Source: Chryseotalea sp. WA131a (lineage in GTDB: Bacteria > Bacteroidota > Bacteroidia > Cytophagales > Cyclobacteriaceae). Taken from it: a DNA stretch of 64,000 bases. Position numbers and translations under genes: made by a program. The first letter of the stretch is position 1; each line of letters begins with the position of its first letter. Location: contig CP073016.1 of the NCBI GenBank assembly GCA_025370075.1, positions 3,038,001-3,102,000 of the forward strand, written 5' to 3'. Shown piece after piece: positions 1-8,716 of the stretch. The notes under the pieces are model-generated. The model saw only the letters and a program-made list of their open reading frames with translations. It was not told where the DNA came from and did no database searches.

Positions 1-227
1 AACAGGTAATAATAACCTTGTGTTTCAGAAGTGAAAAAAGATGTGATAAGCATAACGCTTACAAAAGAAGAGAGAGCTATCCACATCTTGCTTCCCAACG
101 AATACAGTAGGGTCTCATTATAACCAATCGCACTTTTAATAGTTGCAAATAAACCAAACTCATTCCTATGATTACGAAAATCACTTAAACTTTTTTCTAA
201 AAAGGCCCAAATCTTACCACGGCTCAC
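1..227 (-). CDS. Wzx-like polysaccharide flippase, N-terminal fragment (runs off window start)
   Basis: Reading the minus strand from a GTG at 225-227 gives 75 uninterrupted codons to the window edge. The start reads VSRGKIWAFLEKSLSDF and the visible end contains a hydrophobic stretch followed by TSETQGYYYL; a membrane segment followed by an E-x-Q-G-Y-Y-Y stretch is typical of the first helix of polysaccharide-biosynthesis (Wzx/MATE-like) membrane proteins. An in-frame stop lies at 252-254 and no ATG lies between it and the GTG, so GTG is the only plausible start. It is the last visible gene of the minus-strand polysaccharide operon, next to the O-antigen polymerase/ligase-like gene, where a flippase for lipid-linked repeat units is expected. 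The functional call rests on a short fragment plus context. Confidence 0.6.
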   Translation of the reverse strand, partial: MSRGKIWAFLEKSLSDFRNHRNEFGLFATIKSAIGYNETLLYSLGSKMWIALSSFVSVMLITSFFTSETQGYYYL

Positions 228-317
228 AAAATTGAAATTTAATGTAAAGTTTTAAGGAAAAACGGAACTAACAACGATTGCCTTCATCAAATCTAGTGGT
301 ACTTTAAATAAAAAGTT

Positions 318-1481
318 TCAGTTATGATTTATCGCGGTCCGTTTCATTTTTATTAAAATGATAGAAAAGAATACCAAAAAAAGAATTCCTTTTTGCCTCC
401 AAAGGGTTGATTCCGTTATGCTTGCAAGCATAAATATGACAACCAGAAACAATAGGTTCATGATATTCCTTGAAATTGCTTCGCGAATAATCAGCCCGAA
501 CCAAAGTATCAACAACAGCAAGCCGAGAATGCCACTAGCTAAGAGAGTTTCCAGATATTGATTATGGCTATTATACCCCATGTAAGCAATCCAATCAGGG
601 TACGTATGATAAACCTTCGCCAACGCTTCCTCTGAATTACCAATTCCTACCCCAATCCAATAATTGCCTGCTGCTGTAAATGCTTGCCACGAACACCGCC
701 ACGAAAATGTTTTAATGTAAATAATAGCTTTTCCGTACTGACTTAATAGATTCAGTAAATCTGACTGCCAAAGCACTATAAGTCCCAAAATTACAATCGC
801 TAACAATGAAACGATAAGATAAACTTTTCTATATAAAAAAAGGATGATTAAAAGCATAATTGCAGTGACCACCAAAGCATTTTTTGCATTAAGTAGTATC
901 AATAGAGCAATCATCATTGCTCCCATTATTAAGTGAGGGAAGGAACGCTCCTTGAAAAAAACAAGCAATGAAGTCAAGCAAGAGAATGCCGAAAACATAC
1001 CCAAATAAGGGTGGTCTACAGGTGAATAGCCTTTCAAACTAACGATAAGGATTAACTGTACCAATAAAGACAATCCCATCCAATTTATTACTACTCTTGC
1101 ATCGTTTTCGCTCAATCGCTGGGTAAACAGAAGCAGCAATGGATAGGCCAAAAAGAAAAGATGCCTTTCAAGAAAATTAAAATTCAAATTTTTACAATCA
1201 AGGGAGACGCATGAGAAGAGGCTCAAGACATTCAGAATATAAAGAAACAAAGGGGTTACATACAAAAGCACATTGGCTTTGAATGGCAAGATGCTCTTCT
1301 CTTTCCAAAAAAAAACAACCAAACCACTCAGTGCCCAAAACAAGATTGCCACATTACTTAGTGCAATGGAATTAATAGGAATCACGAAAGAAACAAAAAT
1401 CAATGCCCAAGTTTCGTAATGATTGGGTATCAATTCGCTATTCAAATAAGTGTCGGATTTGCTTAAAAAGTAATTTTGCAT
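318..1481 (-). CDS. O-antigen polymerase/ligase-like membrane protein (Wzy/WaaL type)
   Basis: About 387 residues with roughly ten to twelve hydrophobic helices, a basic helix-poor loop, and near the C-terminus a GVGIGN...YNSHNQYLETLLASG segment. That arrangement, with the conserved His after a glycine-rich periplasmic loop, is characteristic of the O-antigen ligase / Wzy_C family, which either polymerises lipid-linked repeat units or transfers glycan to lipid A on the periplasmic face of the inner membrane. Polymerase and ligase cannot be told apart from sequence alone. I chose the ATG at 1481; a GTG at 1502 would add seven residues. It follows fcl by 55 bases (34 if the GTG is used) in the same operon and precedes the flippase fragment. 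Confidence 0.8.
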   Translation of the reverse strand: MQNYFLSKSDTYLNSELIPNHYETWALIFVSFVIPINSIALSNVAILFWALSGLVVFFWKEKSILPFKANVLLYVTPLFLYILNVLSLFSCVSLDCKNLNFNFLERHLFFLAYPLLLLFTQRLSENDARVVINWMGLSLLVQLILIVSLKGYSPVDHPYLGMFSAFSCLTSLLVFFKERSFPHLIMGAMMIALLILLNAKNALVVTAIMLLIILFLYRKVYLIVSLLAIVILGLIVLWQSDLLNLLSQYGKAIIYIKTFSWRCSWQAFTAAGNYWIGVGIGNSEEALAKVYHTYPDWIAYMGYNSHNQYLETLLASGILGLLLLILWFGLIIREAISRNIMNLLFLVVIFMLASITESTLWRQKGILFLVFFSIILIKMKRTAINHN

Positions 1482-1536
1482 TTTATGATTTACCGTTTTC
1501 ACCTTAATGAAAGCGTTTCTGTCTTAAGTATCGCAA

Positions 1537-2469
1537 TCACAAAAATGTTTTACTTACGGCTTCTCTATAAGTCTCTATTAACCCTTTTTCCAATTGGACT
1601 TCCGGATCCCAACCTAAATCTTTTAATATTTTCGTGCTCAGTAACTTTTGGGGAGTCCCATCAGGTTTGGAATTATCAAATCGAATCTCACCCTTGAAAC
1701 CAGTGATTTGGCTTATAATTTTCGCTAGTTCTTGAATTGAAGTTTCCTGGCCTGAACCAATGTTTACAAAGCCTACGTCTGAATAGTTATCCATCAAAAA
1801 CAAACATGCATCCGCCAAATCATCTACGTGCATAAACTCCCTCAAGGGCTTCCCAGATCCCCAAACTTCAACCGTTGGTGCATTGTTGATCTTTGCCTCG
1901 TGAAATTTTCTAATCAATGCTGGTATAACATGTGACTTTTCTAAATCATAATTATCATTCGGTCCGTACAGGTTTGTAGGCATTGCACTGATGAAGTTAC
2001 AGCCATACTGCCTGCGATAGCTTTCGCATAATTTTATGCCTGCAATCTTAGCGATCGCATAAGGCTCATTCGTTTCTTCTAAATACCCTGATAAGAGATA
2101 TTCTTCTTTCAGTGGTTGTGGTGCCAGTTTTGGATAGATACAAGAAGATCCAAGAAACAACAGTTTTTTTACTTGATGGACATAGCTCTGATGAATGACA
2201 TTGCTTTCAATCATCAAATTCTCGTACAAAAAATCTGCGCGATAGGTGTTGTTGGCCATGATGCCACCCACCTTGGCTGCAGCAAGAAAAACATACTCAG
2301 GTTTTTCGGCAGCAAAAAAATTCTCAACCTGACTTTGATTCCTTAAATCAAGTTCCTTTGAGGTGCGAAGCACTATGTTCGAGTAGCCCTCTGCCTGTAG
2401 TTTTCTTACAATGGCAGAGCCCACCATACCTCGGTGACCTGCCACATATATTTTGGAAGACTTTTCCAT
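1537..2469 (-). CDS. fcl: GDP-L-fucose synthase
   Basis: A 310-residue short-chain dehydrogenase/reductase of the normal length for GDP-4-keto-6-deoxymannose epimerase/reductase. It converts the Gmd product to GDP-L-fucose with NADPH in the cytoplasm. Visible: the nucleotide-binding GHRGMVG at residues 11-17, the SSC triad at 108-110, and the Y137-x3-K141 catalytic pair in PYAIAK. The start overlaps the gmd stop by one base (TAATG), a translational-coupling arrangement, so the two consecutive steps of GDP-fucose synthesis are made together. The family assignment is firm. Confidence 0.95.
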   Translation of the reverse strand: MEKSSKIYVAGHRGMVGSAIVRKLQAEGYSNIVLRTSKELDLRNQSQVENFFAAEKPEYVFLAAAKVGGIMANNTYRADFLYENLMIESNVIHQSYVHQVKKLLFLGSSCIYPKLAPQPLKEEYLLSGYLEETNEPYAIAKIAGIKLCESYRRQYGCNFISAMPTNLYGPNDNYDLEKSHVIPALIRKFHEAKINNAPTVEVWGSGKPLREFMHVDDLADACLFLMDNYSDVGFVNIGSGQETSIQELAKIISQITGFKGEIRFDNSKPDGTPQKLLSTKILKDLGWDPEVQLEKGLIETYREAVSKTFL

Positions 2470-3581
2470 TATTCGTGGTGTTGGAAAATTTTATGGCCGC
2501 CTTGCTTCAGGTAATGATCGCGTTTGAATAACTCTAAATCGCTTGCTACCATCTCTTTCACCAAGGAATCTAGATCGTATTTTGGTTTCCATCCTAATTT
2601 TGATTTTGCTTTGGTTGGGTCCCCAATCAGTAGCTCCACTTCGGTTGGCCTGAAATATTTTGCATCTATTTTTACTACTTCTTGCCCCTCCTTTAAATTA
2701 AAGCCTTTGTTGTCAGATTTAACAACCACAGCAGTCTCATTTATTCCTTCACCAGAAAATTGAAGGGTAACTCCAAGCTCCTTGAATGCCTTGATGATAA
2801 ATTCTCTTACCGTTGTGGTTACTCCCGTGGCGATTACAAAATCATCTGCTTTGTCTTGTTGTAGCATTAGCCACATTGCTTCTACATAGTCCTTAGCGTG
2901 ACCCCAGTCGCGCTTGGCGTCTATGTTGCCCATGAACATCGTTTGCTGTAGCCCCAAAGCTATCCGGCAAGCCGCCCGAGTTATTTTTCTAGTTACGAAT
3001 GTTTCTCCCCGCAAGGGTGACTCGTGATTGAATAGGATGCCATTGCCCGCATAAATGTTATAGGCCTCCCTGTAATTTACGGTGATCCAATAGCTATAGA
3101 GTTTTGCGACTGCATAAGGTGATCTGGGGTAGAACGGTGTTGTTTCGCTCTGCGGCACTTGTTGTACCAGTCCATAAAGCTCAGAGGTAGATGCTTGGTA
3201 AAATCTGGTCTTTCTTTCCAACCCAAGAATTCGAATGGCTTCCAACAGGCGTAGAGTTCCAATTCCATCTACATCCGCGGTGTACTCTGGAGAATCAAAA
3301 CTAACCTTTACGTGCGACATCGCTCCAAGGTTGTAAATCTCATCCGGCTGAACCTCTTGCACAATCCTTATAAGATTGCCTGAATCCGACAGGTCTCCAT
3401 AATGTAGTTTGAGCTTTAGATTCTTCTCATGAGGATCTTGATAAAGGTGATCAATGCGGTCCGTATTAAACAGCGAACTGCGCCTTTTAATGCCGTGAAC
3501 TTCATATCCCTTTGACAGCAAAAGTTCTGCTAGGTAAGCTCCGTCTTGTCCTGTTATGCCGGTTATAAGTGCCTTTTTCAA
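2469..3581 (-). CDS. gmd: GDP-mannose 4,6-dehydratase
   Basis: A 370-residue extended SDR that dehydrates GDP-D-mannose to GDP-4-keto-6-deoxy-D-mannose, the first step toward GDP-L-fucose. Residues TGITGQDG at 7-14 form the NADP site, STSELYG around 131-137 supplies the Ser/Thr-Glu catalytic residues, and Y156-x3-K160 is the active pair. No ATG is available: the only start that fits the family N-terminus is TTG at 3579-3581, unusual in this operon. It lies 38 bases after rfbB and overlaps fcl by one base. The family assignment is firm; the TTG start is inferred from the conserved first strand beginning MKKALITG. Confidence 0.95.
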   Translation of the reverse strand: MKKALITGITGQDGAYLAELLLSKGYEVHGIKRRSSLFNTDRIDHLYQDPHEKNLKLKLHYGDLSDSGNLIRIVQEVQPDEIYNLGAMSHVKVSFDSPEYTADVDGIGTLRLLEAIRILGLERKTRFYQASTSELYGLVQQVPQSETTPFYPRSPYAVAKLYSYWITVNYREAYNIYAGNGILFNHESPLRGETFVTRKITRAACRIALGLQQTMFMGNIDAKRDWGHAKDYVEAMWLMLQQDKADDFVIATGVTTTVREFIIKAFKELGVTLQFSGEGINETAVVVKSDNKGFNLKEGQEVVKIDAKYFRPTEVELLIGDPTKAKSKLGWKPKYDLDSLVKEMVASDLELFKRDHYLKQGGHKIFQHHE

Positions 3582-3619
3582 CTTGAATGGATTTAAATTT
3601 TAAAAAATGTTTGATACCA

Positions 3620-4627
3620 CTATTTCGTCAAATACCAATTGATTGTTTTCTCTATTCCCGTATCAAAAACTTCTTCAGCCTTCCACCCTAATTCATTTTC
3701 AATTTTTGAGGCATCAATGGCATAACGCTTGTCGTGGCCCGCTCGATCTTTTACGAAGGTGATTAACTCCTTGTAGGAACTGCCATTTTTACGTGGCCTG
3801 GTTTTGTCTAATAACGAACAAATTCGATCGGCAATTTGGTTGTTGTTACGCTCATTTCTTCCGCCAATATTATAGGTTTCGCCAGCTCTTCCTTTTTCAA
3901 AAGCTAACGCAATGCCCGTACAATGGTCGAGCACGTATAGCCAATCTCTTATGTTTTTTCCGTCACCGTAAATAGGAATCGGCTGCTCACCCAATGCCTT
4001 GCGAATGATGGTTGGAATCAATTTCTCTTTATGCTGCTTAGGGCCGTAGTTATTAGAGCAATTTGTAGTTACTACGTTCAACCCATAAGTGTGAAAATAA
4101 CTGCGCACCATAAAATCGCTGCTTGCCTTTGAGGCTGAGTACGGGCTATTAGGTGCGTAGGCCGTTGATTCCGAAAACAACCCGTCCTCTCCAAGTGAAC
4201 CATATACCTCATCGGTGGATACGTGTAAAAATCGGTTTTCTTCAAATCCCGTTTTGAATTTGAAAGGAGCTTCCATCCAGGCTTTTCTGGCCACATCCAA
4301 CAATGTGAAAGTGCCAAACACATTGGTTCTTATAAAAGCTTCAGGCCCTTCAATCGAATTATCTACATGCGATTCAGCAGCGAAGTGAACAACTCCATTG
4401 AATTGATATTTGCTAAACAAATTTTCAACAAAGGCACGATCGCAAATGTCGCCCTTTTCAAAAATGTAGCGTACGTGACCTTCCACTTCAGTTAGATTGT
4501 TCAAATCGCCTGCATAGGTGAGTGCATCAAGATTAACAACTTTGTAGTCTGAATACTTTTCTAAAAAGTGAACAATAAAATTCGAACCAATAAACCCTGC
4601 TCCTCCCGTTACTAATAAAGTTTTCAT
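3620..4627 (-). CDS. rfbB: dTDP-glucose 4,6-dehydratase
   Basis: A 335-residue extended SDR that oxidises and dehydrates dTDP-D-glucose to dTDP-4-keto-6-deoxy-D-glucose. GGAGFIG at residues 8-14 binds NAD; the diagnostic STDE(V)YG stretch carries T138, D139 and E140, and Y163-x3-K167 is the catalytic couple. The ATG start at 4625-4627 is two bases after the rfbC stop. It sits with rfbA and rfbC in the order A-C-B. The reductase RfbD, needed to finish dTDP-L-rhamnose, is not in the window, so the final sugar could also be another derivative of the 4-keto intermediate. Confidence 0.95.
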   Translation of the reverse strand: MKTLLVTGGAGFIGSNFIVHFLEKYSDYKVVNLDALTYAGDLNNLTEVEGHVRYIFEKGDICDRAFVENLFSKYQFNGVVHFAAESHVDNSIEGPEAFIRTNVFGTFTLLDVARKAWMEAPFKFKTGFEENRFLHVSTDEVYGSLGEDGLFSESTAYAPNSPYSASKASSDFMVRSYFHTYGLNVVTTNCSNNYGPKQHKEKLIPTIIRKALGEQPIPIYGDGKNIRDWLYVLDHCTGIALAFEKGRAGETYNIGGRNERNNNQIADRICSLLDKTRPRKNGSSYKELITFVKDRAGHDKRYAIDASKIENELGWKAEEVFDTGIEKTINWYLTK

Positions 4628-4629
4628 TA

Positions 4630-5178
4630 CTAAAAATTAAAAATTGCTTTCTCTAAAGTTGGATGACTCTGGTCGCGCTGCGAAAGAATGAGGTCTTTTT
4701 CGCTCATGCCCCAATTGATCTTCAGTGCAGGGTCATTGTACATAATTCCTCCCTCCGCCTCAGGATGATAAAACTCATCGCACTTATACAAAATTTCTGC
4801 TGCCTCGCTCAGAACTAAAAACCCATGGGCAAATCCTCTCGGCACCAAAAGTTGTTTTTTGCTTTCGGCTGATAACTGAATTGAAAATGACTGACCGAAA
4901 GTTGATTTCTCCCTCCTTAAATCCACTACTACATCTAAGATTTCACCAAAAAGTACGCGAACCAATTTAGTTTGTGGATAGGGTGCGTTTTGATAATGAA
5001 GCCCGCGCAGCACCCCTTTTCTTGATTTGGATTGATTGTCTTGAATAAAATGGAAATCAATTCCCTTGAATTTCAGCACATCGTACCGATACGACTCCAT
5101 AAAATAGCCGCGGCCATCTTCAATCACCTTCGGCTCCAATACGACTAATCCATCAAATCCTGTTTCAACAATATTCAT
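4630..5178 (-). CDS. rfbC: dTDP-4-dehydrorhamnose 3,5-epimerase
   Basis: A 182-residue cupin of the expected length for RmlC, which epimerises C3 and C5 of dTDP-4-keto-6-deoxyglucose. Visible family marks are GLRGLHYQ-like VLRGLHYQ with the catalytic base H61, the PRGFAHGF stretch near 113-120 and a YKCDEFY segment carrying the active-site Tyr near 131. The ATG overlaps the rfbA stop by one base (TAATG). Having RmlC means the dTDP branch is heading toward an L-configured 4-keto sugar, normally L-rhamnose. Confidence 0.94.
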   Translation of the reverse strand: MNIVETGFDGLVVLEPKVIEDGRGYFMESYRYDVLKFKGIDFHFIQDNQSKSRKGVLRGLHYQNAPYPQTKLVRVLFGEILDVVVDLRREKSTFGQSFSIQLSAESKKQLLVPRGFAHGFLVLSEAAEILYKCDEFYHPEAEGGIMYNDPALKINWGMSEKDLILSQRDQSHPTLEKAIFNF

Positions 5179-6062
5179 TAGGCAGACTTGATTACTTTTT
5201 CATTGGCTACTTTTACCAGATATTGTCCGTATTGGTTTTTCAATAACGGTTTTGCCAACTCTAACAATTTCTCTTTTGAAATATACCCTTTGCGAAACGA
5301 TATCTCTTCTAAGCAAGCAATTTTTAGTCCCTGCCTTTCTTCAATCGATTCTACAAAAGTAGAAGCTCTAATTAAGGATTCGTGTGTTCCGGTATCCAAC
5401 CAGGCCATGCCACGGCCCAATAATTTAACTTGAAGTGTGCCCTCTTCTAAATAAAGTTTATTCAAGTCTGTAATTTCTAATTCTCCTCGCTGAGATGGCT
5501 TTATTCTCTTTGCCTTTTCAACGACTGTATTGTCATAAAAGTACAACCCTGTTACGGCATAATTGGATTTGGGTTCTTTAGGCTTTTCTTCAATGGAGAG
5601 CACCCTACCTTGATCATCAAAATCGACCACCCCGTAGCGATGCGGATCATTCACATAATATCCAAAGACGACTGAACCCTTTGTTAATTGATTGGCTTGC
5701 TCTAGCTGGGAGGAGAAATTGTAACCGTAAAAAATGTTATCACCCAAAACCAAACAGGCCGAATCGTTTCCAAGAAAAGATTCGCCAATCAAAAACGCTT
5801 GAGCCAAACCATCGGGTGAAGGTTGTTCTCTATATTCGAGTTTTAGACCTAAGTCAGAACCATCGCCCAATAGATTTTTAAACAAGGGCAAATCTTGAGG
5901 GGTAGAAATAATCAGGATTTCACGAATGTTGGCCAACATCAAAACCGACAATGGGTAATAGATCATTGGTTTGTCATAAATAGGAAGCATCTGCTTCGAA
6001 ACAGACTTTGTGAGAGGGTAAAGCCTTGTGCCTGAGCCGCCTGCCAAAATAATTCCCTTCAT
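5178..6062 (-). CDS. rfbA: Glucose-1-phosphate thymidylyltransferase
   Basis: A 294-residue nucleotidyltransferase that couples dTTP and glucose-1-phosphate to give dTDP-glucose, the entry step of the dTDP-deoxyhexose branch. The N-terminal GGSGTRLYPLT loop (about residues 8-18) followed by SKQMLPIYDKPMIYYPLS is diagnostic for RmlA, as is LGDNIFYG. Length is normal. It begins 33 bases after wbpB and overlaps rfbC by one base. The enzyme family usually is feedback-inhibited by the final dTDP sugar; nothing in the sequence bears on that directly. Confidence 0.95.
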   Translation of the reverse strand: MKGIILAGGSGTRLYPLTKSVSKQMLPIYDKPMIYYPLSVLMLANIREILIISTPQDLPLFKNLLGDGSDLGLKLEYREQPSPDGLAQAFLIGESFLGNDSACLVLGDNIFYGYNFSSQLEQANQLTKGSVVFGYYVNDPHRYGVVDFDDQGRVLSIEEKPKEPKSNYAVTGLYFYDNTVVEKAKRIKPSQRGELEITDLNKLYLEEGTLQVKLLGRGMAWLDTGTHESLIRASTFVESIEERQGLKIACLEEISFRKGYISKEKLLELAKPLLKNQYGQYLVKVANEKVIKSA

Positions 6063-6095
6063 TGGTTGAAATTTAGAGCGCGAATTTACGAAAAG

Positions 6096-7001
6096 TTATT
6101 CGCCCTTTGATTGTCTTAGTTGATAAGCCAGTTCAATGGATGGCTTGGCCTCCACTAGCCCAAAACCCCTCCCAGCCAATATTTCTTTATAACTGTTGGT
6201 ATGAAGTTCGGTAAAACCATCGCTAAATTCAATTTCCATTCCATCCATTTTTAGTGAACGAAAGGTGCGCTTTCCTTTGGCCTTGACTTCTGCTGGCAAG
6301 TGGTCTTCGTTAATGCTCAATGACCAATTGATACGTGCCCTTTCCAATTCCAAATAGCCTCCGGCATGATCTGCTTCATAGGCGGAGACAGAACTATTCT
6401 TCACACTTCCAAAAACCCACAACAGCATGTCAAAAAAATGGATGCCAATGTTGGTGGCTATGCCGCCAGATTTGATTTCTTCTCCCTTCCAACTGTGGAA
6501 GTACCACTTGCCGCGGGAGGTGATGTAGGTCAAATCCACATCAAAAATTTTATCGCCTTTGGTTTCTTCTACTTTCCTTTTCAACGCTTGAATGTTGGGA
6601 TGCAAGCGCAGTTGAAGAATAGTGTACACTTTTTTGCCCGTTTCTTTTTCAATTTCCGTTAAGGCATCTACGTTCCACGGATTCAATACCAACGGTTTTT
6701 CACAAATGGCATCCGCTTGATTGCGCAATGCAAATCGGATGTGAGAATCGTGAAGATAGTTAGGTGAACAGATGCTTACGTAGTCGATTTTCTGTCCTTG
6801 TCTTTTCAATTTATCGATGTGGCGATCAAACCGCTCAAACTCGGTAAAAAAATCAGCATGCGGAAAATACGAATCCATAATGCCAACGCTGTCAAACCTA
6901 TCCAAGGCAGCCAGCAGATTATTGCCTGTGTCTTTTATCGCTTGCAAATGGCGCGGTGCGATGTATCCAGCTGCACCTATTAATGCAAAGTTCTCGGCCA
7001 T
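6096..7001 (-). CDS. wbpB: UDP-N-acetyl-2-amino-2-deoxyglucuronate 3-dehydrogenase (WbpB/WlbA type)
   Basis: A 301-residue Gfo/Idh/MocA oxidoreductase. It starts NFALIGAAGYIAPRHLQAIK, and carries ICEKPLVL and the LTYITSRGKWYFHSWKG and GIATNIGIHFFDML segments; these match my knowledge of the WlbA/WbpB subfamily rather than generic Gfo/Idh enzymes. WbpB oxidises C3 of UDP-GlcNAcA to the 3-keto sugar with NAD(P). The EKP motif contains the family's catalytic Lys. It sits seven bases after wbpD and next to wbpE, its pathway partners. The C-terminus is slightly short of the usual ~316 residues. Activity is inferred from subfamily and context. Confidence 0.88.
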   Translation of the reverse strand: MAENFALIGAAGYIAPRHLQAIKDTGNNLLAALDRFDSVGIMDSYFPHADFFTEFERFDRHIDKLKRQGQKIDYVSICSPNYLHDSHIRFALRNQADAICEKPLVLNPWNVDALTEIEKETGKKVYTILQLRLHPNIQALKRKVEETKGDKIFDVDLTYITSRGKWYFHSWKGEEIKSGGIATNIGIHFFDMLLWVFGSVKNSSVSAYEADHAGGYLELERARINWSLSINEDHLPAEVKAKGKRTFRSLKMDGMEIEFSDGFTELHTNSYKEILAGRGFGLVEAKPSIELAYQLRQSKGE

Positions 7002-7008
7002 AATGATA

Positions 7009-7590
7009 TCAATTTACTTTATAGACCTTTCCATCTTTCAACAAATACTTGTCATCACTCTCAGGACAAGTGGCTTCTCCTTCTTTATTGAATGAAAGTT
7101 TATGACCGTATTCGCTCATCCATCCGGTTTGCCTGGCGGGATTGCCCACCACCAGCGCAAAATCGGGCACATGCTTTGTCACTACTGCACCTGCACCAAT
7201 AAAAGCAAACGCCCCAATATCGTGTCCACAAACAATGGTGGCATTTGCACCGATTGATGCGCCCTTTTTTACCACCGTTTTTGAATATTGGTTCTTACGG
7301 TTAATCGCACTGCGCGGGTTAATCACATTTGTAAACACCATTGATGGCCCTAAAAAGACATCGTCTTCACAAATTACCCCTGTATAAATGGAAACGTTGT
7401 TTTGCACCTTTACATTCTTCCCTAACACGACCTCAGGCGATATGACCACATTTTGCCCTATGTTGCAATTCTCGCCAATTTTACAATGCGGCATGATGTG
7501 GGAGAAATGCCAGATTTTTGTTCCTGCACCAATTTCGCAGCCTTCATCAATCACAGCTGTTTCATGAGCGAAATAATTCTTTTCAGGCAT
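7009..7590 (-). CDS. wbpD: UDP-2-acetamido-3-amino-2,3-dideoxy-glucuronate N-acetyltransferase (WbpD type)
   Basis: A 193-residue left-handed beta-helix acyltransferase with hexapeptide repeats through most of its length (for example IGAGTKIWHFSHI, IGENCNIGQNVVI, and IGANATIVCGHDIG). It would acetylate the 3-amino group made by WbpE using acetyl-CoA, giving UDP-GlcNAc(3NAc)A. The sequence resembles the WlbB/WbpD group, including the NVINPRSAINRK loop. The start overlaps the wbpE stop by eight bases and the stop is seven bases from wbpB. The last ~30 residues are non-helical. Assignment depends on both family and the flanking wbpB and wbpE. Confidence 0.88.
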   Translation of the reverse strand: MPEKNYFAHETAVIDEGCEIGAGTKIWHFSHIMPHCKIGENCNIGQNVVISPEVVLGKNVKVQNNVSIYTGVICEDDVFLGPSMVFTNVINPRSAINRKNQYSKTVVKKGASIGANATIVCGHDIGAFAFIGAGAVVTKHVPDFALVVGNPARQTGWMSEYGHKLSFNKEGEATCPESDDKYLLKDGKVYKVN

Positions 7591-8716
7591 GCCTTGGATA
7601 ATCTTTAATGACTTGACAAATGTACGCTAATTCTTCCGTGGACATCTCAGTGTGTATCGGCAAGGAGATCACTGTTTTGGAAAGTTTTTCCGTAACCGGA
7701 AAAGAACCTTCACCAAAGCCTGTTCGCTGATACGCCTTTTGCAAATGCAATGGCACCGGATAATAAATCATGGATGGCACTCCTTTGCTCTCCAAATATT
7801 TTTTGAAAGCATCTCGGTCAATGCCATTTGTCTTTAGTGTATATTGATGGAATACATGCGTTGAGTTTTTTGCCCTTACTGGGATCTCCAAAAAACCGCA
7901 AGATTTTAGTTCGGCATCGTAGACATCTGCTGCTTCGTTTCTTTTGCGCGTATATTCATCCAGGTATTTCAACTTTACATTTAAGATGGCTGCTTGCAAG
8001 GTATCCAGGCGACTATTGATGCCAATCACTTCGTGGTGATATTTTATTTTTTGGCCATGACTGGCAATCATCGTCATTTTTTCCGCTAGTGATTTATTGT
8101 GGGTAAAAATCGCCCCTCCATCGCCATACGCTCCTAAATTTTTGGATGGAAAAAATGAGGTAGTGCCAACTATGCCCATCGTGCCGGCATTCTTGACCGT
8201 GCCATCTACAAATGTATATTCCGCGCCTAGCGCTTGCGCCACATCTTCAATCACAAAAAGATGATGTGCATTGGCAATTTTTAAAATCGGTTCCATATTG
8301 GCACTTTGTCCATACAAATGAACGGGCACGATAGCCTTGGTGCGCGAAGTGATTTTACTTTCTATTTGATTGACATCGATATTAAATGTCCATTCATCAA
8401 CATCGATGAAGACAGGTGAAAGTCCTAAAAGGGCAATCACCTCTGCCGTTGCCACGTAGGTATGAACGGGCAAGATCACTTCATCCCCTTGCTTTAACTC
8501 GAGCGCCATCATGGCAATTTGCAATGCATCAGTGCCGTTCGCACATGAGACCACATGAACGTTTTGATTTTTTTGAGAAAGAGCTAGTGCAAATTCTTTT
8601 ACGTCAGGTCCCTGAATAAAGGCCGAAGAAAGTAAGACGCTTTCAATGGCTGTATCGATTTCAGACTTAATGCGCAGGTATTGCCCCCGCAAGTCAACCA
8701 TTTGTATTTTTTCCAT
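7583..8716 (-). CDS. wbpE: DegT/DnrJ/EryC1/StrS aminotransferase (WbpE type)
   Basis: A 378-residue PLP sugar aminotransferase. Visible: the Schiff-base lysine K192 in FFPSKNLGAYGDGGA, D158 in IEDVAQALGA, and the GTDAL phosphate-binding stretch near 61-65. In this context it transfers the amino group from glutamate to C3 of UDP-3-keto-GlcNAcA, between WbpB and WbpD. I chose ATG 8714-8716, which overlaps the galE stop in TGATG and gives the usual N-terminus MEKIQMVDLRGQY; a longer frame to 8752 would add 12 residues inside galE. General sugar aminotransferase is certain, the exact substrate is inferred from neighbours. Confidence 0.9.
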   Translation of the reverse strand: MEKIQMVDLRGQYLRIKSEIDTAIESVLLSSAFIQGPDVKEFALALSQKNQNVHVVSCANGTDALQIAMMALELKQGDEVILPVHTYVATAEVIALLGLSPVFIDVDEWTFNIDVNQIESKITSRTKAIVPVHLYGQSANMEPILKIANAHHLFVIEDVAQALGAEYTFVDGTVKNAGTMGIVGTTSFFPSKNLGAYGDGGAIFTHNKSLAEKMTMIASHGQKIKYHHEVIGINSRLDTLQAAILNVKLKYLDEYTRKRNEAADVYDAELKSCGFLEIPVRAKNSTHVFHQYTLKTNGIDRDAFKKYLESKGVPSMIYYPVPLHLQKAYQRTGFGEGSFPVTEKLSKTVISLPIHTEMSTEELAYICQVIKDYPRHA